A DNA stretch of 64,000 nt from CAMTUH01 sp947084935 (lineage in GTDB: Bacteria > Pseudomonadota > Gammaproteobacteria > Coxiellales > Coxiellaceae), in the NCBI GenBank assembly GCA_947084935.1, contig CAMTUH010000004.1, positions 270,801 to 334,800 of the forward strand, in the 5' to 3' direction. The notes under the pieces were generated by a model. The model saw only the letters and a list, made by a program, of their open reading frames with translations. It was not told the DNA's origin and searched no databases. A program made the position numbers and the translations under genes. Of this stretch, positions 1 to 8,964 are shown piece after piece; the first letter of the stretch is position 1; the number at the start of each line of letters is the position of its first letter.

Positions 1-368
1 TGGATGAATACGGTGGCGTCGCCGGATTAATCACGATTGAAGACGTACTGGAACAAATCGTTGGCAACATCGAAGACGAATTCGACATCAGCGAACAAGA
101 ACCCAACATAAAAGAAATAAATCCAAATGAATATGCAATCAAAGCAACCACGCCCATTGATGAGTTTAACGAATTTTTCAAAACGGATATTGATAATGAA
201 GATTTCGATACAATTGGGGGTTACGTCATGCAACAATTCGGCCACATGCCAAAACGCGGAGAATCGGTGCTGATTCATTCATTTCGCATCAGCGTTCTGT
301 TGGCTAATAAACGGCGCGTTCAATTGCTGCGATTGACAAAACGTTCTACCGAAGCCAAAGGACCATGA
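1..368 (+). CDS. corC: CorC/HlyC-type CBS-domain protein, C-terminal part
   Basis: The window opens inside this gene; reading from base 3 gives about 121 codons to TGA at 366-368. The first residues (DEYGGVAGLITIEDVLEQI) are the signature end of a second CBS domain. They are followed by an acidic linker (NIEDEFD) and a C-terminal CorC/HlyC domain with the FDTIGGYVM and MPKRGE motifs. The family is linked to Mg2+/Co2+ resistance and is normally encoded next to ybeY and lnt, as here. The start and the first CBS domain lie outside the window. Confidence 0.9.
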   Translation, partial: DEYGGVAGLITIEDVLEQIVGNIEDEFDISEQEPNIKEINPNEYAIKATTPIDEFNEFFKTDIDNEDFDTIGGYVMQQFGHMPKRGESVLIHSFRISVLLANKRRVQLLRLTKRSTEAKGP

Positions 369-379
369 CTTTCTCACCC

Positions 380-472
380 CGTCATCCTTGCCATGGAAGG
401 CAAGGATCCAAACCCAAGGACGGAAATTCGCATCCCCGCAATTTGGATCCCTGCTTCCATGCAGGGATGACG
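380..472. repeat. Palindromic repeat, CGTCATCC family
   Basis: Outer arms CGTCATCC (380-387) and GGATGACG (465-472) face each other, with inner arms AAGGATCCAAA and TTTGGATCCCTGC. The whole forms a long hairpin between corC and lnt, followed by a T-rich stretch (TATTTTTTATT) that could help terminate transcription. A shorter relative lies at 51668-51716. Its presence argues against translation of lnt starting at the TTG inside it (388). Confidence 0.75.
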
Positions 473-495
473 GTATTTTTTATTGTGTGTCGCGT

Positions 496-1974
496 ATGAA
501 ATCCCATCGATATTATCTTCAGGCGTTACTCGCACTCATCAGCGGCGGGATTTTACCGTTAGCTTTTGCACCCATTAACGGGTATCCCATCGCGTTTATT
601 TCCCCGGCTTTATTGTTAATCGTGTGGCTTCAGTCTACACCACGACAAGCGCTGTGGACCGGCGGGTTATTTGGTCTCGGTTTTTTTGGGGTAGGCGCTT
701 CTTGGGTCTACGTCAGCATTCATCAGTATGGAAACGCGGGGGTTGTACTCTCGCTGCTGATCACGGGGCTGTTTATTTTTATCTTGGCGTTATTTCCAGC
801 AACACTGGGTTATGTTTTTCGCTTGCTGTTTCGAAATAAACGAAAAAGCTTGGTTACCCTCTTCGCCTTTCCTGCGCTGTGGGTTATCTGGGAATGGTTG
901 CGAAGCTGGATTCTTACCGGTTTTCCTTGGCTGCTGTTAGGCAACACGCAAACCCATTCAACGCTCTCGGGTTACGCGCCGCTCTTCGGAGTCTATGGAC
1001 TTTCACTGCTGATAACCCTAATCAGCGCCAGCCTGGTTCTTATTTTTTTGCACAAAGACGTTAAAATCAAAATAATAAGCATTATTATTGTCTTCGGAAT
1101 TTTTATTCTCGGCGCCGCGTTAACCCCCATCCCGTGGACACACGCTCGAGGAAAGCCACTCACGGTCAGCTTAGTCCAAGGCAATATTTCCCAATCCATT
1201 AAATGGGACAGAAATCAACTCTTGGAAATATTAACTGTTTATAAAAACGAAACTGAAAAACACTGGGACAGTAATCTCATCGTCTGGCCCGAAGCCGCTA
1301 TTCCTGCGTTCCCACAACAAGTTCCGTTTTACTTTGAATTATTATCAGATCAAGCAGAAAAACACAGAACGGCTTTAATTTTGGGAGCCCCTCTTTACGA
1401 TGCTAAAGACAAAAAAGTTTATAACGCTATGATGGTGCTGGGAAACGGCAAAGGAACTTATTTAAAACGAAGATTAGTGCCGTTTGGTGAATACACTCCG
1501 CTTCAGAATTTATTTTCCGGCGCGATGAACTATTTTAATATTCCGTTATCCGATTTGAGTCCAGGTCCGTGGCGACAACCCACGCTTTACGCAAGCGGCA
1601 TTCCTTTTGCTCCTTTTATTTGCTACGAAATTTCTTATCCCATTGAAGTGTTAAACAGCATACAAGACAAGCAATTCATTGTCGTCATCAGCGACGACAG
1701 CTGGTTTGGGCGATCGTTTGCTTCCGCACAACAAATGCAAATCGCGCAACTCCGCGCACAGGAAACCGGTCGCTACGTGCTCTACAGCGCCAACACAGGC
1801 GTAACGGCCATTATTACTCCTGAAGGAACAATAGAAAAAGCAGCGCCCAAAGATATTCGCACGGTTTTAAATGGCGAATTTACCCCAATGCAGGGCAAAA
1901 CCCCGTTGATGTGGTGGAATTATTATCCCGTATTGGGAATGATCATTTTGATGCTGATTTTTGCGTTTTTTTAG
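496..1974 (+). CDS. lnt: Apolipoprotein N-acyltransferase
   Basis: Lnt transfers the third acyl chain onto the N-terminal cysteine of lipoproteins in the inner membrane. The first 200 or so residues from MKSHRYYLQALL are strongly hydrophobic with several membrane segments. The rest is a nitrilase fold with the Glu of IVWPEAAIPAF, the Lys of KRRLVPFGEYTPL and the Cys of FICYEISYP as the expected catalytic triad. I chose the ATG at 496, because the longer frame from TTG 388 runs through a palindromic repeat and adds 36 residues not expected for the family. About 492 residues is near the usual size. It follows corC, the standard order, and ends tail to tail with the F-box pseudogene. Confidence 0.93.
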   Translation: MKSHRYYLQALLALISGGILPLAFAPINGYPIAFISPALLLIVWLQSTPRQALWTGGLFGLGFFGVGASWVYVSIHQYGNAGVVLSLLITGLFIFILALFPATLGYVFRLLFRNKRKSLVTLFAFPALWVIWEWLRSWILTGFPWLLLGNTQTHSTLSGYAPLFGVYGLSLLITLISASLVLIFLHKDVKIKIISIIIVFGIFILGAALTPIPWTHARGKPLTVSLVQGNISQSIKWDRNQLLEILTVYKNETEKHWDSNLIVWPEAAIPAFPQQVPFYFELLSDQAEKHRTALILGAPLYDAKDKKVYNAMMVLGNGKGTYLKRRLVPFGEYTPLQNLFSGAMNYFNIPLSDLSPGPWRQPTLYASGIPFAPFICYEISYPIEVLNSIQDKQFIVVISDDSWFGRSFASAQQMQIAQLRAQETGRYVLYSANTGVTAIITPEGTIEKAAPKDIRTVLNGEFTPMQGKTPLMWWNYYPVLGMIILMLIFAFF

Positions 1975-1983
1975 CCTATCTCA

Positions 1984-2518
1984 TTAACGCCCGTGACAAC
2001 CAAAGCTTCTTACCTTGGAGGTGTTTATTGTAGAAACAAGATCAGACAGAGAAGACCCATTTTGCAATTGTGTAATTCCCCAGGTTGACAAGATTGTCTT
2101 TAAGGTATCTACCTCATAATCCCTGAAATTTTCGAATGTTATATAGCCTTGGGTCAGCGCCTTCATGCCTGCCAGTGAAAGAATTAGCTTCTTCCTTTCA
2201 TCACCATACCAGCTTATTTTCTGCGTAAACTCACTCTCAAATTTCTCAGCTTGCGGAAGCAAGATTTGGCCATCTAATAAAAAAGACCGTATCTCACTTC
2301 TAAGGTTTTTAGCACGATCAACAAAATCCCCATAATTTTTTGCGCCATACATTTCCCATAAACTATGGTCCTGCAAGAGTTCACACCATCTTTTATTGAC
2401 CTTCTGTAATAATGTTCTGACGAGGAGTAAGGTTACTAAACGTTAGTATGAGAATTTCTTCCGGCAGCTCTTCCACACTCATATCAATATTATTATTATT
2501 AAAAAAGGTAAGTCGCAT
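1984..2518 (-). pseudogene. F-box protein gene broken by a one-base frameshift; candidate Dot/Icm effector
   Basis: Two frames together make one F-box protein. From ATG 2518 the first frame reads through MSVEELPEEILILTFSNLTP and hits a stop (GQ*). The other frame, visible as a 130-codon ORF from 2376, continues upstream as TLLQKVNKRWCELLQDHSLW. Joined, they give the full F-box pattern: LPxEILxxxFSxL, then VxKRWxELLxDxSLW. The total span is 535 bases, three times 178 plus one, consistent with one extra base near 2420-2435 (CTTACTCCTCGTC). F-boxes bind Skp1 in eukaryotic SCF ubiquitin ligases, so the intact ancestor was probably secreted into host cells. The C-terminal 110 residues have no family I recognise. 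A PmrA-type promoter lies just upstream. A sequencing error at the indel is the main alternative. Confidence 0.75.
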
Positions 2519-2527
2519 ATGAAAACA

Positions 2528-2560
2528 ATTTTACCAAAGAAATATTAACAAAATATTAAA
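2528..2560 (-). promoter_or_regulatory. PmrA-type box plus -10 upstream of the F-box gene
   Basis: On the minus strand the order is TTTAA-TA-TT-TT-GTTAA, half-sites at 2556-2559 and 2545-2548, 11 bp apart. Exactly 11 bases follow before TAAAAT (2528-2533). This matches the published type of PmrA operator (cTTAA-N2-TT-N2-cTTAA) including the central TT. It is 10 bases from the candidate start at 2518. Binding is inferred. Confidence 0.6.
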
Positions 2561-2586
2561 GGCACCTCTAAAAAGTGAGAATTATT

Positions 2587-3822
2587 TTATTTTATTTTAT
2601 TTTCAGGGGCTTTTGACGTGGCCGTACTTGGGATATTTTGCAGCCGTTGTGTGTTCGGTAAAGGCTTTAGATACGGCGTTGCTGCCGGTATTTCTCCATT
2701 CGTAAATACTAAATTCGGATCGGCGATGAGAATTCCTTCGCGGATCTGATTCGAATGCGAACCCATGGGACGGGTAAACCCTACCTTAAATTTACCCTGT
2801 GAAAATTCAGGATATTCCGAAAATAATTGATCAAAGCGATAATCAACACCGCTTAATTTAGTGAGTCCAAATAAATTCCCAACCTGTTGGTATACCGAAA
2901 ACATATTCACAGGAACCACGTACAAATCGACAAACTGCTTAAAAACACCGGCTTTTTCGATAAATACGCCTTGGGGCGTGACGTGAACGCCAGCGTCCGA
3001 CGTATTCACTTTAATTTGCTTCGTTGCCAAACCCTCTTTCAACCACGTAAAAAAAGCATCGCCATGAATCGTCGCCGGCGATTCCCCCATATTGACATTC
3101 ACCACCGGCAATAAGCTCACGAGTCCTTCGCCGCCGTGTTTGACTAATTGAATCAGGTGATTAAATCGTCCCGCACCCCCCGCGTCTTCCCCGCGCAACG
3201 CATCCAGCCAATCCGCAAACAACCGCGTATCACTCGCCAACCACAAAAATCCCGCCGGCGGTAAAATTTGTCGCGCTAAAATCGGTGTGATCGAATGCGC
3301 ACTGCGTTGGTACGTGGATGCCAAGGGCATTATTTTATACTGTTTGGCTTCGGGATCTTTCGTAAGAGGGCCTTCAAACGGCTGCCAATGCTTGATGAAT
3401 ACACCTTCCTCATCAACAATAAATATCTTTTGATTAAGCGCCACAGCGGCAGCGTCTTGTAACACGGCCGCCGTAAACACGGCATAGCGTTCTATCGCCG
3501 GCGCTTCTTTGTGGTTTGATAAATATCGATGTAATGCATTAGCCCCACGCATCAATCCTTCGTTCATCAAACTGCACAGGGGTTCATCTGTTTGAGTAGG
3601 GATGACCTGCACAAACTCGACGAAGCGATGAATGAAAGATTTGTAGAGCTCATCGTACGAATCGCCCGGCAGGCGGCACAGGTTGCCCAACTGTTCCAGT
3701 AAAAATTGATGTTGCTTGTGAGACAATAGTGCATCTGCCGGGAACACAGGAACGCACATACCCGGCTTGTACGATTGCGTTTTGAGCGTGTTGCTCTTGT
3801 CGTTACTGCTTTTTACAAACAT
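2587..3822 (-). CDS. TraI_2 (MOBH relaxase-like) domain protein lacking catalytic histidines
   Basis: The 411-residue product follows the TraI_2 family layout. An N-terminal segment (VFPADALLS, LYKSFIHRFVEFVQVIP) is followed by a region aligning with the HHH/GGLLxHSLE and ALLHDxGK motifs, then the xWxPFEGPL and GFLWL blocks. A C-terminal winged-helix-like part (FFTWLKEGLATKQIKVNTSDAGVHV is its core, with PQGVFIEKAGVFKQF after it) completes it. The metal-binding residues are gone: the HHH stretch reads DEPLCSLMNEGLM and HD reads LQD (about residues 121-123). It is therefore probably not an active relaxase, but a domesticated or decaying conjugation-element gene. Family membership is by eye. 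A sigma70-like promoter lies at 3887-3916. Confidence 0.65.
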   Translation of the reverse strand: MFVKSSNDKSNTLKTQSYKPGMCVPVFPADALLSHKQHQFLLEQLGNLCRLPGDSYDELYKSFIHRFVEFVQVIPTQTDEPLCSLMNEGLMRGANALHRYLSNHKEAPAIERYAVFTAAVLQDAAAVALNQKIFIVDEEGVFIKHWQPFEGPLTKDPEAKQYKIMPLASTYQRSAHSITPILARQILPPAGFLWLASDTRLFADWLDALRGEDAGGAGRFNHLIQLVKHGGEGLVSLLPVVNVNMGESPATIHGDAFFTWLKEGLATKQIKVNTSDAGVHVTPQGVFIEKAGVFKQFVDLYVVPVNMFSVYQQVGNLFGLTKLSGVDYRFDQLFSEYPEFSQGKFKVGFTRPMGSHSNQIREGILIADPNLVFTNGEIPAATPYLKPLPNTQRLQNIPSTATSKAPENKIK

Positions 3823-3886
3823 TGAATTCCCACCGTGGTATAGCTCACAATCCCTTGGGTAACGTGCTACCTTTCTGATTTTATTG

Positions 3887-3916
3887 AGAATACGACTTTT
3901 TACCCAAGCTAGTCAA
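3887..3916 (-). promoter_or_regulatory. Sigma70-like promoter for the TraI_2-like gene
   Basis: Minus strand: TTGACT (3911-3916), 18-base spacer, TATTCT (3887-3892), about 65 bases before the ATG at 3822. A TTAA pair with 11-bp period also occurs further upstream, near 3927-3942, but it is more than 30 bases from this -10, so I do not call it a PmrA site. Confidence 0.45.
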
Positions 3917-3956
3917 CTTTTGTACAGATTTAATCTTTTCTTAAGGATTTAATGGA

Positions 3957-4021
3957 ACCGAGGAGTTTCCGGATTACGCTCCGCTTCATCCAGGCTACAA
4001 ACTGAGGTATCCTAGCTGGTT
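3957..4021. repeat. Partial GTAGCC-family palindromic repeat
   Basis: The segment containing TTCCGGATTACGCTCCGC and TCATCCAGGCTACAAA resembles one arm of the repeats at 8790-8913 and 50256-50402 (TCCATCCAGGCTACGAAT there). It lies between the TraI_2-like gene and leuS, just upstream of the leuS leader. Confidence 0.5.
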
Positions 4022-4053
4022 TACCCACCTGCTGAGAGGAACCCATCGGGCCT

Positions 4054-6513
4054 ATGAACAAACCGTACAATCCCGCCGAAGTGGAGAAGGCCGTACAGGC
4101 CTACTGGGCTGAAAACGAGAGCTTTGAAGTCAAAGAAGATTTGAGTCGAGAGAAATTCTACTGCCTGTCCATGCTCCCCTACCCCAGCGGGGAACTCCAC
4201 ATGGGGCACGTGCGCAACTACACGATTGGGGACGTGATCTCCCGCTATCACATGCAAAAAGGGCGCAATGTCATGCAGCCCATGGGGTGGGATGCCTTCG
4301 GTCTACCTGCTGAAAACGCGGCTATTTTACGAAAACTGCCCCCTGCCGAATGGACGCGCAGCAACATCAAACAGATGCGCAAGCAATTTAATCAACTGGG
4401 GTTTGCTTACGATTGGTCTCGGGAAATCACCACCTGTAACCCCGATTATTATCGCTGGGAACAATGGTTGTTTACCAAGCTCTATGAAAAAGGTCTGGCC
4501 TATAAAAAAGATTCCATCGTGAATTGGGATCCCGTGGACAAAACCGTGCTGGCCAACGAACAAGTCGTCGATGGCTGCGGCTGGCGCTCCGGCGCTAAAG
4601 TCGAACAGCGCGAAATATCCCAATGGTTCTTACGCATCACCGATTACGCCGAGGAACTCCTGAGCGATCTCGATGAGCTGACCGGGTGGCCCGAGTCCGT
4701 GATCACCATGCAACGCAATTGGATCGGACGCTCCGAAGGCATGACCATTCAATTTTCCGTCGAGAAACACCGAAAAAAAATCACTGTCTTCACCACGCGA
4801 CCGGATACCCTCATGGGCGTGACTTTTCTGGCAATCGCATTAGAACACCCCTTAGCAAAAGAACGCTCCAAAAAAAATAAAAAAATTGCGGCTTTTATCA
4901 AAAACCACCAACACGTTCGCGTAGCCGAAGCGGATATCGTCACTCAAGAAAAAGAAGGCATCGAGAGTGGGCTCTACGCCATTCATCCGATTACCCGAGA
5001 AAAGCTTCCGATTTGGATAACGAATTTCGTGTTGATGGAATACGGCTCCGGTGCAGTAATGGCAGTTCCCGCACACGACGAACGCGATCATGAATTCGCG
5101 CGTAAATACCATTTGCCGATTATTCCGGTTATTAAACCCGAAGAAGGCGGCTGGAATTTCGAAGAAAAAGCGTACGTCGGACACGGGACATTGATTGAGT
5201 CAAAACCCTTTAACGGAATCTCGTCACGCGACGCGTTTAATGCGATTGCGGAATACCTGAGTAAGCATCATTTGGGTGAACGAACCACGCATTACCGATT
5301 ACGCGACTGGGGTATTTCACGCCAACGCTATTGGGGCACTCCCATTCCTATTATTTATTGTAAGCACTGCGGCGTAATGCCCGTGCCCGAAGATCAACTC
5401 CCCGTCGTATTGCCCGAAAATATCATTCCCACCAGCCACGGATCTACCCTGGGAAGCGATCCTAATTTTGTTAAAACCAAATGTCCGAAATGCGGTAAAG
5501 CCGCAAAACGAGAAACCGACACCATGGATACGTTTGTGGAGTCGTCGTGGTATTACGCGCGCTACTGTTGTCCCAATCAAGACCGTACCATGTTAGACGA
5601 TCGCGCAAAATACTGGACGCCCGTGGATCAATACATCGGTGGTGTCGAACACGCCGTCATGCATTTACTCTACGCGCGCTTCATGCACAAAATACTGCGC
5701 GATATCGGGCTTCTCAATTCCAAAGAGCCTTTTATCCGGCTATTAACGCAAGGCATGGTATTAAAAGACAGTGCAAAAATGTCGAAATCCAAAGGAAATA
5801 TCGTTGCACCGCAAGCGCTGATTAAAAAATACGGTGCAGATACCGTACGTTTATTTATGATGTTCGCTGCACCGCCCGAACTCGATTTAGAATGGTCGGA
5901 TGCCGGTGTTGAGGGTGCTTTTCGTTTTCTGAAAAAATTGTGGGCATTCGCGCTACACGCACAGGAAGCAGTGCTTTTGCTTAATAAGCAACGTGAAAAA
6001 ATTTCACGAGAATGGGAAAATCTCGAACACCAAAAAATCCGACAATCCCTGTACGTTTATTTAAAACAAGCCAACCAAGACATGGAACGCCTCCAATTCA
6101 ACACCGTCGTTTCCGCGGGGATGAAAATTTTTAATACGATTTCAAAACTCTCCATCGAAGACGAAGCCGAAGGTCGACTTATCCACGAAGGTTTAAACGT
6201 TTTATTGCGTCTGTTGGCGCCCATTACTCCGCACCTCACCCATCAATTGTGGCAAGAGCTTGGTTACGGCGAGGATATTCTCAAATCTGGCTGGCCGAAA
6301 ACCGATGTTAAAATTCTTCAAGCCGCTCAAATTGAAATGATCGTACAAATCAATGGAAAATTACGCGCTCGCATTCAAGTTCCCAACGAAGTCTCCAATG
6401 AGGTGATTGAAAATACCGCGCTTAATGAAGAAAATATACAACGACACCTCACCGATAAAAAAATCAAAAAAGTGATCATTGTTCCAAAAAAATTAGTTAA
6501 CATTGTGGTTTAA
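4054..6513 (+). CDS. leuS: Leucyl-tRNA synthetase
   Basis: A class I aminoacyl-tRNA synthetase that charges tRNA-Leu. The HIGH-type motif is HMGH in LHMGHVRNYTIGD near residue 50, and the second signature is KMSKSKGN near residue 580. The editing domain (CP1) with TTRPDTLMG and MAVPAHDERD lies around residues 245-345. There is a zinc-like cysteine cluster (CKHCG, CPKCG) around residues 435-485. At 819 residues it is slightly shorter than the E. coli enzyme (about 860). The start MNKPYNPAEVEKAVQAYW matches the family N-terminus. lptE follows after 3 bases, so the genes are likely cotranscribed. Confidence 0.98.
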   Translation: MNKPYNPAEVEKAVQAYWAENESFEVKEDLSREKFYCLSMLPYPSGELHMGHVRNYTIGDVISRYHMQKGRNVMQPMGWDAFGLPAENAAILRKLPPAEWTRSNIKQMRKQFNQLGFAYDWSREITTCNPDYYRWEQWLFTKLYEKGLAYKKDSIVNWDPVDKTVLANEQVVDGCGWRSGAKVEQREISQWFLRITDYAEELLSDLDELTGWPESVITMQRNWIGRSEGMTIQFSVEKHRKKITVFTTRPDTLMGVTFLAIALEHPLAKERSKKNKKIAAFIKNHQHVRVAEADIVTQEKEGIESGLYAIHPITREKLPIWITNFVLMEYGSGAVMAVPAHDERDHEFARKYHLPIIPVIKPEEGGWNFEEKAYVGHGTLIESKPFNGISSRDAFNAIAEYLSKHHLGERTTHYRLRDWGISRQRYWGTPIPIIYCKHCGVMPVPEDQLPVVLPENIIPTSHGSTLGSDPNFVKTKCPKCGKAAKRETDTMDTFVESSWYYARYCCPNQDRTMLDDRAKYWTPVDQYIGGVEHAVMHLLYARFMHKILRDIGLLNSKEPFIRLLTQGMVLKDSAKMSKSKGNIVAPQALIKKYGADTVRLFMMFAAPPELDLEWSDAGVEGAFRFLKKLWAFALHAQEAVLLLNKQREKISREWENLEHQKIRQSLYVYLKQANQDMERLQFNTVVSAGMKIFNTISKLSIEDEAEGRLIHEGLNVLLRLLAPITPHLTHQLWQELGYGEDILKSGWPKTDVKILQAAQIEMIVQINGKLRARIQVPNEVSNEVIENTALNEENIQRHLTDKKIKKVIIVPKKLVNIVV

Positions 6514-6516
6514 TCT

Positions 6517-7125
6517 ATGAAAGTAAATCGTGCGCTGACTCTTGTTGTTTTTACCCTGGTCACAGTCGCTCTTCTTACCGGATGTGCATTTAAATTCCGA
6601 TCGCTGAACGACGTGCCACCCGCCCTACGCACGCTGTATTTAGATACACCCAACCCGTACAGTCCTTTAACCACTCAATTAAAGCGTGTTCTAAAATCCG
6701 TGGGTATTCGTTTAACCGAAACACCGCAAGAAGCGCCGGTGATTTTACGTATCATAAAGAATGAGTGGACTTACAACATCCCTCCGATATTAGCCAGTGG
6801 TTATGCAACAACCTATTCTTACACGCTCACGACGACGTTTGAATTAAGAAAGCGATTGGGAAAACAGCTGAGAAGTGTTAACACCTTCACCGTCACGCGC
6901 TCACTGATTCAAAACGCCAATCAAGTCTATACGCCAAACGCGACTCAATTAATGAAACGCCAAATTACCCGCACCATGGTCATGCTTATCTACGAACATT
7001 TAACGTCTAAAGGCGTACGCTGCACGTTCAACAAAACGGAAAAAACATGTCAGACCTTACTGAAAAAAGAGAAAAAGAAAATCAAAAAAAAGCGTCACGA
7101 CGAAGAGGCAGATTCAGAACTTTGA
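6517..7125 (+). CDS. lptE: LPS-assembly lipoprotein LptE
   Basis: LptE plugs the LptD barrel in the outer membrane for delivery of lipopolysaccharide. The product has a lipoprotein signal peptide (MKVNRALTLVVF..., lipobox LLTGC near residue 23) followed by FKFRSLNDVPPALRTLYLDTP, typical of the family start. It is about 202 residues and ends in a Lys-rich tail (KKEKKKIKKKRHDEE), which is unusual but does not break the fold. It lies 3 bases after leuS and 16 before holA, the standard leuS-lptE-holA-nadD order. Confidence 0.92.
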   Translation: MKVNRALTLVVFTLVTVALLTGCAFKFRSLNDVPPALRTLYLDTPNPYSPLTTQLKRVLKSVGIRLTETPQEAPVILRIIKNEWTYNIPPILASGYATTYSYTLTTTFELRKRLGKQLRSVNTFTVTRSLIQNANQVYTPNATQLMKRQITRTMVMLIYEHLTSKGVRCTFNKTEKTCQTLLKKEKKKIKKKRHDEEADSEL

Positions 7126-7141
7126 AAGGACTTCTACCGTT

Positions 7142-8152
7142 ATGCAGTTACCTTATAAACAACTCCCACATCATCTAACAAAAGACACGCTGCTACCGGT
7201 TTATCTTCTGTGCGGCGACGTCCCCCTGTTGATTCAAGAAGCCAGAGATGCTATTCGCAACGCATCACACCAATCGGGTTACGTCCAGCGCAAACTATTT
7301 TTCGTCGAACCGGGTTTTAATTGGTATGAACTTCAACAAGACATCGATAATTTTAGCTTGTTTGATGAAAAATGCCTGCTTGAAATTCGAAATCCAAAAG
7401 CGAAATTTGACGATCACGCCACAAAAATTATTAGTAATTATTTGAAAAATCCACCGCTCGACAAACGGCTGCTGATCATCACCGATAAACTCACCTCCGC
7501 TCAACAACAATCGCACTGGTATAAAGCCATCGATCACGCGGGTGCAGTTATTCGCGTTTGGCCCATCGGATCGCACGAGCTTCCTGCCTGGATCCGCGAA
7601 CGCTTTAAACAAGCCAGTTTAATCCCTGATCACGACAGTATTTCCTTACTTGCGGAATTAACCGAAGGAAATTTATTAGCCACAAAGCAAGCGATTGAAA
7701 AGCTTCGCTTACTGCACCCCAATGAAACCATTTCCACCCAAATGATTACCGACATTATCGGCAACCACGCACGTTATAATATTTTTGATTTAACCAACAG
7801 TGTCCTACTGGGTTTACCGAAGCGCGTAAAGCGAATCATCCGCGGCCTTCGTGAAACCAACACGGAGACACCGTTAGTCCTTTGGGCGTTAGCCCGTGAG
7901 TTCCGCACGCTATACACCTTGGCACACGAACTGCAGCACAGTGGCCAATCGCTTTCCGCTTTGTTGGCTTCTCAATGGCAATCGCGCAGAGCGATTTTAC
8001 AGCGAGCACTCACGCGATTACGAACCGACCACCTTGCTGCACTTTTGCAATGGGCAGAACGCATCGACCGTATTATTAAAGGTATTCGTGTTGGTAATTC
8101 GTGGGAAGAGCTCGAGCGTTTCTCTTTATCAGCCGCTGGAGACGTTCTATGA
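7142..8152 (+). CDS. holA: DNA polymerase III delta subunit
   Basis: HolA is the clamp-loader subunit that opens the beta sliding clamp. The 336-residue product begins MQLPYKQLPHHLTKDTLLPVYLLCGD, matching the HolA family start. It has the LLIQEA and LTEGNLLATKQAIEKLRLL blocks characteristic of delta. It overlaps nadD by four bases (ATGA at 8149-8152), implying translational coupling. Confidence 0.93.
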   Translation: MQLPYKQLPHHLTKDTLLPVYLLCGDVPLLIQEARDAIRNASHQSGYVQRKLFFVEPGFNWYELQQDIDNFSLFDEKCLLEIRNPKAKFDDHATKIISNYLKNPPLDKRLLIITDKLTSAQQQSHWYKAIDHAGAVIRVWPIGSHELPAWIRERFKQASLIPDHDSISLLAELTEGNLLATKQAIEKLRLLHPNETISTQMITDIIGNHARYNIFDLTNSVLLGLPKRVKRIIRGLRETNTETPLVLWALAREFRTLYTLAHELQHSGQSLSALLASQWQSRRAILQRALTRLRTDHLAALLQWAERIDRIIKGIRVGNSWEELERFSLSAAGDVL

Positions 8153-8793
8153 AAACGCAAGCCATCGGTTTATTGGGCGGTACGTTCGATCCTATTCATT
8201 TAGGTCACGTACACATTGCAGAACAATTACGTGAAAAAATACCGCTGGAACACATCCAATTTATTCCTTGCGGACAACCGCCACACCGAAAACCACCGAT
8301 GGCCAATCCCCACGATCGTTTAACGATGGTTAAACTGGCGATTGCAGATAAACCCCATTTAACCGTTAACGATATTGAAAGCACTCGTCCCGGACCTTCT
8401 TACACCCTGGATACCGTAAAAGCACTCCGCACCATTTTTCCCAATCGATCATTGTGCTTCATCTTGGCCACCGATGAATTTGCTCACTTTAACGAATGGC
8501 ATAAACCTCAGGAGATCTTAAAATATTGCCACTTAATTATTGTCAATCGAAACCCCAGTGAAATACCGAAAGCCGACTGGGTACAGCGCCTATTCCAAGC
8601 GCATCAAGTATTTCACCCCGAGGCGCTGCTGCAAAACCTCTCCGGAAAAATCTTCGTGCAAGAAATTCCCTTTCTTCCCATCAGCGCAACTGAGATTCGT
8701 GAGCAATTGAGACAGGGCAAAACCCCAAAAAAAGAGCTCCATGAGGGGGTTTTGACCTACATCCAGAAGCAGGGACTTTATTTAAAACCGTAG
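8149..8793 (+). CDS. nadD: Nicotinate-mononucleotide adenylyltransferase
   Basis: NadD joins ATP and nicotinate mononucleotide in NAD biosynthesis. The nucleotidyltransferase signature GGTFDPIHLGHVH is at the N-terminus, and the C-terminal ISATEIREQLRQGK motif is present. I place the start at ATG 8149, overlapping holA; the longer frame from 8101 lies inside holA. At 214 residues the size is typical. The TAG stop codon is part of the GTAGCC repeat that starts here. Confidence 0.96.
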   Translation: MKTQAIGLLGGTFDPIHLGHVHIAEQLREKIPLEHIQFIPCGQPPHRKPPMANPHDRLTMVKLAIADKPHLTVNDIESTRPGPSYTLDTVKALRTIFPNRSLCFILATDEFAHFNEWHKPQEILKYCHLIIVNRNPSEIPKADWVQRLFQAHQVFHPEALLQNLSGKIFVQEIPFLPISATEIREQLRQGKTPKKELHEGVLTYIQKQGLYLKP

Positions 8794-8913
8794 CCTTGAT
8801 GTAGCCATGCGAAATCAAGGAATTCCTGAGTTCCTGGGTTACGCCACGAAGCGTGGCTACACCCAGGCTACAATTCGCTCCATCCAGGCTACGAATTTCG
8901 AAGTGAGGCTACA
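8790..8913. repeat. GTAGCC-family palindromic repeat
   Basis: Contains several GTAGCC / GGCTAC units. CTTGATGTAGCC with AATCAAGG, and GCCACGAAGCGTGGC, form nested hairpins, and AGGCTACAATT closes the right side. Close relatives lie at 50256-50402 (nearly identical middle AATCAAGGAATTCCTGAGTT) and, in a shorter form, at 39505-39577. The gap 8794-8964 holds nothing else I can see. Confidence 0.75.
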
Positions 8914-8964
8914 ATTGTTTATGAAGCAAAAACGCATTATCATGTCACATTTTTGCAAACTCGG

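Noticed and set aside
388..495. TTG-initiated N-terminal extension of lnt
   Set aside because: It is translated from a palindromic repeat, lacks family similarity, and a normal ATG start with a hydrophobic helix follows at 496.
2587..3822. Active conjugative relaxase
   Set aside because: The HHH and HD metal-binding motifs are not conserved, and no other transfer genes are nearby.
3927..3942. PmrA box for the TraI_2-like gene
   Set aside because: TTAA cores with 11-bp period exist but lack the central TT and are more than 30 bases from the only good -10.
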